Source of the DNA: Micrococcales bacterium
GTDB lineage: Bacteria > Actinomycetota > Actinomycetes > Actinomycetales > Microbacteriaceae
Reading direction: 5' to 3'
DNA: 64,000 bases
NCBI GenBank assembly: GCA_947452985.1
Contig: CANGEU010000001.1
Span: 108,881-172,880, forward strand
Position 1 is the first letter of the stretch. Each line of letters opens with the position of its first letter. Under the pieces are notes generated by a model. The model worked only from the letters and a program-made list of their open reading frames with translations. It was not told the DNA's origin and made no database searches. Below, piece after piece: positions 32,701 to 40,807 of this stretch. Position numbers and translations under genes: made by a program.

Positions 32701-34503
32701 GATAACAATGAGCGAGTTGTAAAACAGAATTCCCTAGACATTCGAGTAATCATCGGCAACCCGCCTTATTCAAAGGGTCAAAAGTCTGAGAATGATGAAA
32801 ACAAGAACATGAAGTACCCAGACTTGGACTCTAGAGTTTTGGAAACTTACGCTGCCCAATCATCGGCCGTAAACAAGAACAGTCTCTATGACTCCTACAT
32901 CAAGTCTTTTCGCTGGGCGAGCGACCGCTTAAAGGACAAAGGCATTGTTGCATTTGTGTCAAATGGCGGTTGGGTGAACAGCCTTTCTGCTGATGGGTTC
33001 AGGAAGTCCATCGAAAGCGAATTTTCGTCTGTCTATGTCGTGAATCTGCGCGGCGACCAAAGAACCCAAGGTGAGCAATCACGCCGCGAAGGCGGAAAGG
33101 TTTTTGGTTCAGGCAGTAGAACACCAATTGCCATCACTTTCCTAGTGAAGAATCCACAACATAGCGGGAAAGCCAAAATTTATTATCACGACATTGGTGA
33201 CTACCTATCGGCTGAAGAAAAGTTGACCAATCTTTCTACTTTTGAATCCCTAGACAAAGTTCCAATGATTGAAATAACGCCAAATGAGCAAGGCGATTGG
33301 GTTGCGCAGAGAGATGCCGAATACTCGAAGTTCATACCAATGACACCGGCTCTTCCGGGTGAACTCTCATTCTTCAAGGTGTCTTCAACGGGCGTCGGTA
33401 CTAATAGAGATGCTTGGGCTTTCAATTTCTCGCGCACCAAGGTGCTTCAAAACATGAAAAAAATGATTTCCGTTTACAACTCGGATGTCGAAAAGTTGGT
33501 GTCCGATGCTGGTTCTTTCTCCAAGCAGACTGACCCTACAAAAATCAAGTGGTCTAGTTCGCTGGTGGCTAATCTAGAACGCAAGAAACTGGGTAAATTC
33601 AATCCAGATGCGGCAGTTGTGAGCCTATACAGACCATTCCAGAAGACTCACCTCTATCTCGATGGGATGTTCAACCATAGAGTCTCCAAGATTCCAAACA
33701 TTTGGGATTCCGCTCACGAAAAGACTCCGGCAATTCTCTGCACTGGCATGGGGGCTACCACTTTTGCGGCTCTTATGACCTTTGTCCCACCTTGTTTGGA
33801 CGCAGTTGAAAAGGCTGTGGTCTTTCCTTTCAAAGTCCGCTCTTCAGTGTCGAAGGAGGATGCGCTTCAATCGCTTTGGGATGATTCACCGTCGAACAGC
33901 AGTAACATCACTCTAGAAATCGTGGAATTAGCAAGAGTTTTATACAAGGACTCTTCGATTACAGATGTCGACATTTTCAACTACCTGTACGGTCTGTTTA
34001 ACTGCCCCGAATTCACTGACAAGTACAACAATGACTTCGGCAAGCAAGGAGTTCGGGCCCCATTTGTAGACGAATTCTGGGAGTTTGCTTCCGCTGGAAA
34101 GTCACTTGCTAACTTGCACGGCGACTTTGACGCCGTTGAGCGAGACCCAGGGATTACGCGCACATTGGTGAGCGGTTCGGCTACAAACTATCGAGTAGAG
34201 AAAATCACACATAAGGTCTTAGAGTCTGGACTAGAAATCAAATTGAATAGTTCGTTGACGCTTTCCGGCGTCAGCACCGCGGTTATGGACTATTACATTG
34301 GTGGCAGAAGCGTATTGGACTGGATTGAAGACCGGTACCGTGTTCGGGTCGATAAGGATTCGGGCATCGAGAATGACCCGAACGATTACTCTGATGACCC
34401 TGTCTACATCGTGGAACTTGTTGAGCGCCTTTCTACCGTCGCTAAACGAACAATGGATATTCGAGCCTCAATGCCAAAACTCAAAGCCCTAAAGGAAAAC
34501 TAA
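29791..34503 (+). CDS. Type ISP-like single-chain restriction-modification enzyme (Mrr-like nuclease, SF2 helicase, N6-adenine methyltransferase, target recognition)
   Basis: 1570 aa; DTGIDLVARISETGEIAAIQCKFY (PD-(D/E)XK), MACGTGKTFTSLQIV, VCDEAHRT, TATPR, QSVGRVMRK, DPFTGTGTFIVRML (motif I), NPPYSKGQ (motif IV). Confidence 0.93.
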   Translation: MKSIHDVLDEFRAASFDERHKGDLFEALTKKFLEIDPFYGSYFDKVWLYGDWATEAKLSKQDTGIDLVARISETGEIAAIQCKFYAEGAYLDKKEIDSFFTASGKEPFRERYIFSTTDNWSKNASDAVEGQQIPTTIIRVQDLDESGIDWTGFSLQDVTNLGLLKKKTPYPHQLEAIEAAKAHFASADRGKMIMACGTGKTFTSLQIVQEMTPKGGTVLFLVPSLALLSQTLKEWKRESSVNFRAYAVCSDTKLSKQASTEDTRVADLAYPSTTNVEKLASHFNKGTNKELTVVFSTYQSIEVVAAAQKKGLPEFDLIVCDEAHRTTGVTLAGDDESNFVRVHDNDFIKGSKRLYMTATPRIYAEASKAKAEEASALLTSMDNESQFGQEFHRLNFGNAVSRGLLSDYKVLVLTVSETQVSKSLQKILTDGDELKLQDAIKIVGCYNGLRKRSTNPDDFLVDKTPMRTAVAFSRSIKDSKRIADLFGTVTKALNDEAKEKDGLIAEADHVDGTFNVMARNERLDWLKDTKTENTVRVLSNARCLSEGVDVPALDAVLFLNPRDSQVDVVQSVGRVMRKAEGKQYGYVILPIAVPAGKSAEEALADNKNYKVVWQVLQALRAHDERFDALVNKIDLTGDTGGVIEIIDASPGTGDGEWDGDSKPKENGQVPLFDFDFTDWKDAILAKIVQKVGERTYWDKWAKDVTNIAKNHISRITHLVNGGDTKLVEEFRQFLKGLQDNLNPSVTQEDAIEMLAQHLITKPVFDALFEGYAFSDTNPVSISMNRMVDALNSVSINLEDESLEGFYESVRLRVSGINDGAAKQKVVKELYEKFFRLAFSETSEKLGIVYTPNEIVDFMIHSVDEILKIEFGAGLSSRGVHVLDPFTGTGTFIVRMLQSGLISQDDVEHKFKNELHANELVLLAYYVAAINIEETFHSITKKYKAFEGIVLTDTFQMTEGNDSLDLLGVFPDNNERVVKQNSLDIRVIIGNPPYSKGQKSENDENKNMKYPDLDSRVLETYAAQSSAVNKNSLYDSYIKSFRWASDRLKDKGIVAFVSNGGWVNSLSADGFRKSIESEFSSVYVVNLRGDQRTQGEQSRREGGKVFGSGSRTPIAITFLVKNPQHSGKAKIYYHDIGDYLSAEEKLTNLSTFESLDKVPMIEITPNEQGDWVAQRDAEYSKFIPMTPALPGELSFFKVSSTGVGTNRDAWAFNFSRTKVLQNMKKMISVYNSDVEKLVSDAGSFSKQTDPTKIKWSSSLVANLERKKLGKFNPDAAVVSLYRPFQKTHLYLDGMFNHRVSKIPNIWDSAHEKTPAILCTGMGATTFAALMTFVPPCLDAVEKAVVFPFKVRSSVSKEDALQSLWDDSPSNSSNITLEIVELARVLYKDSSITDVDIFNYLYGLFNCPEFTDKYNNDFGKQGVRAPFVDEFWEFASAGKSLANLHGDFDAVERDPGITRTLVSGSATNYRVEKITHKVLESGLEIKLNSSLTLSGVSTAVMDYYIGGRSVLDWIEDRYRVRVDKDSGIENDPNDYSDDPVYIVELVERLSTVAKRTMDIRASMPKLKALKEN

Positions 34504-35114
34504 TGAGCATTATTTACATCCTTACAAACGAGGCGATGCCGGGTTACATCAAAATAGGCAAAACTAGGACTTCCGTGAGCCAAAGGATGCTTGAGTTAGA
34601 CAAAACCCCAGTACCGCTTCCATTTCAGTGCTATTACGCTGCCAAGGTTCAGGATTACGATTCGGCTGAAAAGATGCTTCACGAAGCCTTCGCGCCCGCT
34701 CGCGTCAGAGACCGACGCGAATTTTTCAAGATGGACCCTTATCGGGCGAAAGTCGTACTCCAATTCATCGCCGTTGAAGATGTGACTCCCAAAGAGGACA
34801 TTTTTGCTGATAAATCAGCAGAAGAGGCCATGGACAAAGCAAAAAGGCACTCTAGGCGTTTCAACTTCATCGCAAATGGAATTCCGGTTGGCGCGATTCT
34901 TGTGTCGACTCAAAGCCCTTCCATGACCTGCGAAGTGGTTGACGAGACGAATGTGCTCTTCAATGGCGAGGTTATGTCCGTTTCGCGAGCGGCAATGCTT
35001 GCCAATCAGGCAAATGGTTTTACAGCGACACATATCAATGGGACGACTTATTGGTTGTTCGAGGATGAGACGCTGTCTAGCATTAGGGCTTCGCGAGAAG
35101 AACCGGAAGAGTAA
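34503..35114 (+). CDS. GIY-YIG (T5orf172-like) nuclease-family protein with RAMA/DUF4357-like C-terminal domain
   Basis: MSIIYILTNEAMPGYIKIGKTRTSVSQRMLELDKTPVPLPFQCYYAAKVQDYDSAEKMLHEAF; C-terminal GIPVGAILVS...CEVVDETNVLFNGEVMSVSRAAMLANQANGF...YWLFEDETL; TAATG overlap with the RM gene. Confidence 0.8.
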   Translation: MSIIYILTNEAMPGYIKIGKTRTSVSQRMLELDKTPVPLPFQCYYAAKVQDYDSAEKMLHEAFAPARVRDRREFFKMDPYRAKVVLQFIAVEDVTPKEDIFADKSAEEAMDKAKRHSRRFNFIANGIPVGAILVSTQSPSMTCEVVDETNVLFNGEVMSVSRAAMLANQANGFTATHINGTTYWLFEDETLSSIRASREEPEE

Positions 35115-35126
35115 ATTTCTGTTCGC

Positions 35127-35145
35127 TATTGCACACTTGTTGCAC
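35127..35145 (+). promoter_or_regulatory. putative integrase arm-type site, right
   Basis: TATTGCACACTTGTTGCAC, pairs with 24994-25012. Confidence 0.6.
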
Positions 35146-35208
35146 AAAAAAGTCAGCGGCTCGATATATGCTTGTGTTTACAAGGCAATACGGGTTATGT
35201 CCACGAGA

Positions 35209-35253
35209 CTTCTAATCTCTTGGTCGCAGGTTCGATTCCTGCCGGGGGCGCTT
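35209..35253 (+). repeat. attR core (tRNA-Arg 3' fragment)
   Basis: Identical 45 nt to 24835-24879. Confidence 0.95.
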
Positions 35254-35634
35254 GTTTTTCAGCCAATTGGTAGCCCATAGCGCCCAAATCACTAGCAGCG
35301 GCTGAAAAAGTAACCGGATTGCTCGAGCTTCATCGGTGTTCAAGCCGAAGGCATTGGCATGGTTCAGGTATTGGGCGATGTTGCCAGGGAAAACAGCCAA
35401 GAAGAACAAAGCAGTTGCTAAGCCGATCTGCTTTTGAAATTTTGATGAGAACATCAAACTCAAGCCCAGTACAATTTCGACGAGGCCGGATGCAATCACT
35501 ACAAAATCAGGGTCGGCTGGAACCCAGATTGGAACCTGGTTCTGGAATTCCAGGCGGGCGAAAGTCAGATGGGCTGTTCCCGCGAATACAAGTGCAACGC
35601 CTAGAAGGATTCGTGCGGCAAGTTTTAGTTTCAT
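35212..35634 (-). CDS. DoxX-like small membrane protein; C-terminal tail read through the att/tRNA fragment
   Basis: MKLKLAARILLGVALVFAGTAHLTFARLEFQNQVPIWVP...; ends ...KRPRQESNLRPRD*, which is antisense tRNA sequence. Confidence 0.75.
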   Translation of the reverse strand: MKLKLAARILLGVALVFAGTAHLTFARLEFQNQVPIWVPADPDFVVIASGLVEIVLGLSLMFSSKFQKQIGLATALFFLAVFPGNIAQYLNHANAFGLNTDEARAIRLLFQPLLVIWALWATNWLKNKRPRQESNLRPRD

Positions 35635-37055
35635 CGTTTGGTAGAACCAATTCGCTTCAGCAGGTGAGACATTGAAATCATTGCGCCTCCCAAGACTGCA
35701 GGCACTCCGCCACCTGGGTGAACCGATGCGCCAACGCGCCAGAGCCAAGAGCGGAACAAGGAGTTGTAAGTGGGGAAGTGGAACGGGCCACCAGACCAAA
35801 TTGGTCGGGTGGATCCATATAGGGATCCGCCATTAGCGCCAAACTCAGCGAAGTAAGAGGGGTCCAAGATTTTGTAATCCTCGATTAGCTCGGAAATGTT
35901 GAAGTCGAGCCCAATCATTTTGCTGATACGTTTCAGCTCGCGCTGGATGAACGGATCTGACAGTTCAAACTTTTCGCCGTTTGCTGGTGCAGTAAGCAAT
36001 ATGGCAGCGGTTGCCTTGGTGTTTGGGTAGATGTGACCTGGCTTGTAGTAGTTCAGGAAGGCCATGGTTTCCTGCGGGACTTGAGTGGCATCTAGCGAGC
36101 TATGAAGGGCTTCAGGGCTGCTAGGCATAATCACCGAGTGGGTCACTATGCTCTCAGGAAGTGGCTTCTTGAGGGTTACGAAAAGGGCAACGCCTGAGCA
36201 TGAAACTTTTGAGTTGCTTTTCGGTTTCTTACCCAAGAGCCTTCCAAGAACTTCGGCATCGGTTGCTCCAACAACGACATCTGCTTCGAAGTCTCCGGCA
36301 CTGGTTGACACCAGTCCTTTACGAATTGAGGTCACGCGGGTGTTGGTGATGATCTTGGCACCAGCCTCAGTTGCCATTCGACCGAGAGCTAGGGCGATTT
36401 CGTATACACCACCGATTGGAACCGAAATGCCTTCCCTCGCCATAACCGCTGGCATGGTTGCGTAGAGTGCCAGCGTGCGCTCTGGTGAAATTCCGGCATT
36501 CAAGGTGTGAATGGCAATAACCTCACGAAGGCCTTCCGGCAGCCACTTCAGGCCCTTGAGATATGAAGAGGTTGAAAGCCTGAGACCGTAGTTTTTAGTT
36601 AGAGCACCTACCGGTTTCAAAGTTTTCATCGAGAACGGGCTGGTCGTTAGGAGTTTTGTGATTTCGGGGCTTAAAGAACCATGGATTTCGTCGAAGCGTT
36701 TCCAGGATTCGAACCATTCGTGCCCTGGTTCAACGGGAAGGTTCACAATCTTGTTTTTGAAGAAGTAGCGGCCAACTTCAGGAAGTTTCCCCAAGGTGAG
36801 ATCGGCGATGTCTCTGGCGTTGCTTTCGTGCCCAAGTTTGTCGTAGCGGTTATAGAGCTCATCGATAACTTCGGGGAACGTAATCAACGATGGGCCGGTG
36901 TCGATTCTTTGTCCGGCAACATCGATGCGACGGGATTTACCGCCAATCCAACTGTTACCTTCTAGAACGGTGACATCATGCCCGGCTTTGGCCAATAGTG
37001 CGGCTGCGGTGAGGCCACCAAGGCCTGCCCCAACCACGACGATTTTTTTACTCAA
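35631..37055 (-). CDS. phytoene desaturase-family (CrtI/CrtD-like) FAD oxidoreductase
   Basis: MSKKIVVVGAGLGGLTAAALLAKAGHDVTVLEGNSWIGGKSRRIDVAGQRIDTGPSLITFP; C-terminal SVHPGGGVPAVLGGAMI. Confidence 0.88.
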   Translation of the reverse strand: MSKKIVVVGAGLGGLTAAALLAKAGHDVTVLEGNSWIGGKSRRIDVAGQRIDTGPSLITFPEVIDELYNRYDKLGHESNARDIADLTLGKLPEVGRYFFKNKIVNLPVEPGHEWFESWKRFDEIHGSLSPEITKLLTTSPFSMKTLKPVGALTKNYGLRLSTSSYLKGLKWLPEGLREVIAIHTLNAGISPERTLALYATMPAVMAREGISVPIGGVYEIALALGRMATEAGAKIITNTRVTSIRKGLVSTSAGDFEADVVVGATDAEVLGRLLGKKPKSNSKVSCSGVALFVTLKKPLPESIVTHSVIMPSSPEALHSSLDATQVPQETMAFLNYYKPGHIYPNTKATAAILLTAPANGEKFELSDPFIQRELKRISKMIGLDFNISELIEDYKILDPSYFAEFGANGGSLYGSTRPIWSGGPFHFPTYNSLFRSWLWRVGASVHPGGGVPAVLGGAMISMSHLLKRIGSTKR

Positions 37056-37903
37056 CGAGTTAGCATCCCGAAGACGATTGCAGCAACCAGCTGAATTCCA
37101 GCGACCGAACCGACCACATAAGGGTAAGCAACCGAGTACTTGTAGACGCGCTTGGCGTTATCGCCAGAGTCGTCTTTCTGAATAAGCCAGATAAGCCAGC
37201 CAGCGTAGGCGGCGTTGGCCATTGCCAAAGGAATGTTTACGAACGCGAAAAGCACCGTAGAGACCAACCACCAAAAGCCAACCCAAACGAGCGACTTCTT
37301 GGCACCGAGGTAAACCGCAGTGGTGTTGATTTCCACAAATGCATCTTCTTCGATGTCCTGGATTGCGTCGTAGGTGTGTTTCGCAAGGCTCCAAGCCATG
37401 AGGGCGAACACTGCCATCCAGTTGGGTGTGAACCCCAATGCAAGAGGAACGAAAGCAAGCGGGAAGGCGTAGTCGGCGTTGCTAATGGAATCGAGGAATG
37501 GGCGACCCTTGAAGCGAGCTGGGGGAGCCGAGTAGAAAAGGAAAGTCAGGCTGTAAGCCCACATCCAGATGTTTGCATCGAGCGGGAAAGCGAAGGCAAA
37601 GTAAATCAGGAAAGGGAGGTTCGAAAGTGCCACACCCCAGGCAATCCAAGGAACCTCTTTGGGGTCGATCTTGGCCCCACCAAAACCGCCCTTACGGATG
37701 TTGATGTTGTCGGTTTCCTGATCGAAGATGTCATTGATTCCATAGATCAAAAGGTTGAACGGGAAGGTGACCCAGATCAGAATCAGTAACGCGTTCCAAT
37801 TCCAGAGCGAACCGGTGAGCCACAAACCCATCATGGTCGTGCCGATGGTGTTGATCCAAAGAACCGGTCTAGAAATTGTTAACAGTCGCGAAAGCATGCT
37901 CAT
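37052..37903 (-). CDS. UbiA-family prenyltransferase (lycopene elongase-like context)
   Basis: RPVLWINTIGTTMMG, LLIYGINDIFDQETD (Asp-rich motif 1), HTYDAIQDIEEDA (motif 2); overlaps the crtI-like gene. Confidence 0.87.
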   Translation of the reverse strand: MSMLSRLLTISRPVLWINTIGTTMMGLWLTGSLWNWNALLILIWVTFPFNLLIYGINDIFDQETDNINIRKGGFGGAKIDPKEVPWIAWGVALSNLPFLIYFAFAFPLDANIWMWAYSLTFLFYSAPPARFKGRPFLDSISNADYAFPLAFVPLALGFTPNWMAVFALMAWSLAKHTYDAIQDIEEDAFVEINTTAVYLGAKKSLVWVGFWWLVSTVLFAFVNIPLAMANAAYAGWLIWLIQKDDSGDNAKRVYKYSVAYPYVVGSVAGIQLVAAIVFGMLTR

Positions 37904-37927
37904 AGCCTAGCCTTCATGGTCGAAAGC

Positions 37928-38719
37928 CTACTTTTCGTCGCGGGTGAGGCGGTTTGCAAAGTAGAGCGGGACAACCGAGATTAGAACTGTGGTTACAGCA
38001 ACCACATCAACGACTGGAGCCTTACCCGGCCGGAACATGTTGTTCATGATCCAAATTGGAAGTGTTTCCACGCCAGAGCCGGCGGTAAATGTGGTGACGA
38101 TGATTTCGTCGAAGCTGAGTGCGAAGGCAAGGAGACCGCCGGCGATTAGCGCTGACCCAATCTGGGGAAGAGTCACCAAGCGGAATGTGGTGAAGACACC
38201 GGCACCAAGGTCTGCGGATGCGTCTTCTAGGTTTCGGTTGGTTCTCGAAAGCCTGGCCAGCACGTTGTTATAAACGGTGACGATACAGAAGGTAGCGTGG
38301 GCAACGATTACCGTCGCCATGCTGAGCTGCATTCCGAGCACGGTTCGGAATGCGTTATTTAGAGCCAGACCGGTGACGATGCCAGGAAGAGCAATCGGCA
38401 AAATGACCATCAAGCCGACCGATTCTTTTCCGAAGAACTTATAGCGAGAGAGTGCGATGGCAAGGAGAGTGCCCAAAACTAAAGCGATTGCCGAAGCGCA
38501 GAGGGCAATGACGATTGAAGTGCTGAGAGCCGCGATTAGACCGCCAGAGCCGAAAGCCTTTTCCCACCAGGTGATTGTGAAACCTGGTGGTGGCCAGTCC
38601 ATGTTCATCGACTTGTTGAACGAATTGATTAGCACGATAAACAGTGGGAGATAGACGATGGTCATTACGAGGCTTGAAATAATGCCGAGCACTATTGCGG
38701 CTGTTTTATTTATGCGCAT
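37928..38719 (-). CDS. ABC transporter permease (PotC-like)
   Basis: 263 aa; DASADLGAGVFTTFRLVTLPQIGSALIAGGLLAFALSFDEIIVTTF. Confidence 0.88.
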   Translation of the reverse strand: MRINKTAAIVLGIISSLVMTIVYLPLFIVLINSFNKSMNMDWPPPGFTITWWEKAFGSGGLIAALSTSIVIALCASAIALVLGTLLAIALSRYKFFGKESVGLMVILPIALPGIVTGLALNNAFRTVLGMQLSMATVIVAHATFCIVTVYNNVLARLSRTNRNLEDASADLGAGVFTTFRLVTLPQIGSALIAGGLLAFALSFDEIIVTTFTAGSGVETLPIWIMNNMFRPGKAPVVDVVAVTTVLISVVPLYFANRLTRDEK

Positions 38720-39627
38720 TAGAGATTGTTCAGAGCTCCCGTGCGTTTAACCGCGCCGAGATAGGCGAACATGATTCCGATTGGAATGAGTGCGAGCGCA
38801 GCCGCCATAGGCAGGTTATTCGCGGTACCCACATTGGTGTAAATGAGGTTACCGAGCATCTGGTTCGGGCCACCAACGATGTTGATGGTGATGTAGTCGC
38901 CGAGGGTTAGCGAGAATGCGAAAATCGAGCCGGCGATAATGCTTGGCAGGATGATCGGGAAGATCACCTTGCGAATGGTGGTGAAGGTCTTAGCGCCAAG
39001 GTCACTTGATGCCTCGAGGAGATTGCTCGGAACCTTTTCCAGTCCTCCGTAGATCGGCAGGATTACGTAGGGTAGCCACATGTAGCCAAGAGTGATTGCA
39101 GCTCCGAATAGAGAATAGCCAGGCGTTTCGAGCCCGAGTGGTTTTAACAGCCACTCCAGAACTCCAGTGTTCGAAAGCACCGAGCGCCAGGCATAAGCCT
39201 TGACTAGGTAGCTAGCCCAAAGTGGAAGTAGAACCGAGATGGCCAGAATGTTTCGGAGTTTTGGTCCGGCAACTTTCGACATAAAGAAGGCGATTGGAAG
39301 AGCTAGAAGCACATCGACGATGGTGACGCCTAGGGCGATACCGATAGTTCGAAATGTTACATTTCGGTAGAGCGGGTCTGTAAAGAGTGAAAGAACATTG
39401 TCTAGGTACCAGGCCACTTTGGTATCGCCGGTGAATTCGTCGGTTGTCCAAAATGCGGTTATTAGCAGCATTAGAAGTGCTGCGATGTATACCAGCCCGA
39501 GCCAAAAAACCGGGGCCGCGATTAGCAGGCGAAGTCTGACCTTCGCGTTTTGGTAAAGGTAACTAGAAATTCGGCGTGCGGGAGTCGACGGGAAGTCTTC
39601 TCCCGCAACAGCCGAATTCTTAGTCAA
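38719..39627 (-). CDS. ABC transporter permease (PotB-like)
   Basis: 302 aa; EASSDLGAKTFTTIRKVIFPIILPSIIAGSIFAFSLTLGDYITINIVGG. Confidence 0.88.
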   Translation of the reverse strand: MTKNSAVAGEDFPSTPARRISSYLYQNAKVRLRLLIAAPVFWLGLVYIAALLMLLITAFWTTDEFTGDTKVAWYLDNVLSLFTDPLYRNVTFRTIGIALGVTIVDVLLALPIAFFMSKVAGPKLRNILAISVLLPLWASYLVKAYAWRSVLSNTGVLEWLLKPLGLETPGYSLFGAAITLGYMWLPYVILPIYGGLEKVPSNLLEASSDLGAKTFTTIRKVIFPIILPSIIAGSIFAFSLTLGDYITINIVGGPNQMLGNLIYTNVGTANNLPMAAALALIPIGIMFAYLGAVKRTGALNNL

Positions 39628-39633
39628 TTATTA

Positions 39634-40797
39634 CTAGCCCTTGATTTCTTGCCAGGCCTTGGTCCAAGCAGCGTAGTCGGTGCACTTTGCGTCGGTGCGG
39701 CCGTCTAGACACTTGCTGATTGGGGTGGTCCAGTACCAGATCTGAGCTGCGTAAGCCTCGTCGCCAGCGTGGTAGGTCTCACAGAAACCCTTTGAAGCGT
39801 ACTGACAGGCGTCGTTGGTAACCGGTGCTTCACCGAAGTACTCGGTTGCTGCGGCGTTAGCCTTCGGGCTGTCGATGTAGTCAAGCCACTTGTAAGCGCA
39901 GTTCACGTGCTTAGCGGTCGACGAAATCATCCAAGAGTCAGACCAACCGGTGGCACCTTCGCTAGGAAGAACCGAAGCGGTGTTTGACTTGGCAGACATC
40001 GAGTTCTGAATTACCTGCCAGGTGGTTCCAACAACAGAGTTACCGGTCTCGAACGACTGGATCGACTTTAGGTAGTCGCTCCAGTACTCGCCAACGTTGG
40101 CACGCTGAGCCTTTAGAAGCTCAACGGCTGCTGCAAGCTGGTCCTTGTCTAGTGCGTAAGGGTTCTTGATGTTCAGCTCAGGCTTGTGCTTCATTAGGTA
40201 AAGCGCAGCGTCTGCGATGTAAATCGGCGAGTCGTAGGCGGTTACCTTGCCCTGGTACTTACTAGCACCGTCGAAGACAACATCCCATGAGGTTGGAGCT
40301 GGGGTAACAACCTTGGTGTTGTACATCAAAAGGTTGGCACCATAGCCGTGAGGAACACCGTAGGTCTTGCCTTCGGCGCTGTTCCAATCGCGGTCCTTCA
40401 GGAAGCTGTAGACACCTGCGTAGCTAGGAATCAGGTCGGTGTTCAACGGCTGAACGTCTCCACCAGCGATTAGACGCAGGGTTGCGTCACCCGAAGCCGC
40501 GATGGCGTCGTAGTCGCCGGTCTTGAACAGGCTTAGAGCCTCGTCGCTGGTTCCGTATGACTTAAAGGTCACCTGGCAACCGGTGTCCTTTTCGAACGGG
40601 GTAACCCAGTCAGTGGCTGGGTCGTTACTGCCGTCTTCGGCGTAGCCAGGCCAGCCGAGTAGGGTCAGGGTCGATTCATTCTTACCAAGCTTGTCCAACA
40701 TGGTGCCACCGGTGGTGTCGGCGCCCGCTGCACAGCCTGAAAGGGCTAGCGAAATAACTGCAGCCGCTACAAGCCCCTTTGCTTTGTTTAGCTTCAC
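39634..40797 (-). CDS. extracellular solute-binding lipoprotein (PotD-like)
   Basis: Lipobox LALSGCAAG; ESTLTLLGWPGYAEDG...DWVTPFEKDTGCQVTFKSYGTSDEAL. Confidence 0.88.
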   Translation of the reverse strand: MKLNKAKGLVAAAVISLALSGCAAGADTTGGTMLDKLGKNESTLTLLGWPGYAEDGSNDPATDWVTPFEKDTGCQVTFKSYGTSDEALSLFKTGDYDAIAASGDATLRLIAGGDVQPLNTDLIPSYAGVYSFLKDRDWNSAEGKTYGVPHGYGANLLMYNTKVVTPAPTSWDVVFDGASKYQGKVTAYDSPIYIADAALYLMKHKPELNIKNPYALDKDQLAAAVELLKAQRANVGEYWSDYLKSIQSFETGNSVVGTTWQVIQNSMSAKSNTASVLPSEGATGWSDSWMISSTAKHVNCAYKWLDYIDSPKANAAATEYFGEAPVTNDACQYASKGFCETYHAGDEAYAAQIWYWTTPISKCLDGRTDAKCTDYAAWTKAWQEIKG

Positions 40798-40807
40798 TTT
40801 GTCTCCT

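Larger units (their letters stand above)
24835..35253 (+). mobile_element. integrative element inserted in tRNA-Arg(TCT), 10,374 bp plus the second att copy
   Basis: 45-bp perfect direct repeat at both ends, tyrosine integrase beside the tRNA, HTH/excisionase-like gene, RepA-like ATPase, RM cargo. Confidence 0.95.
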
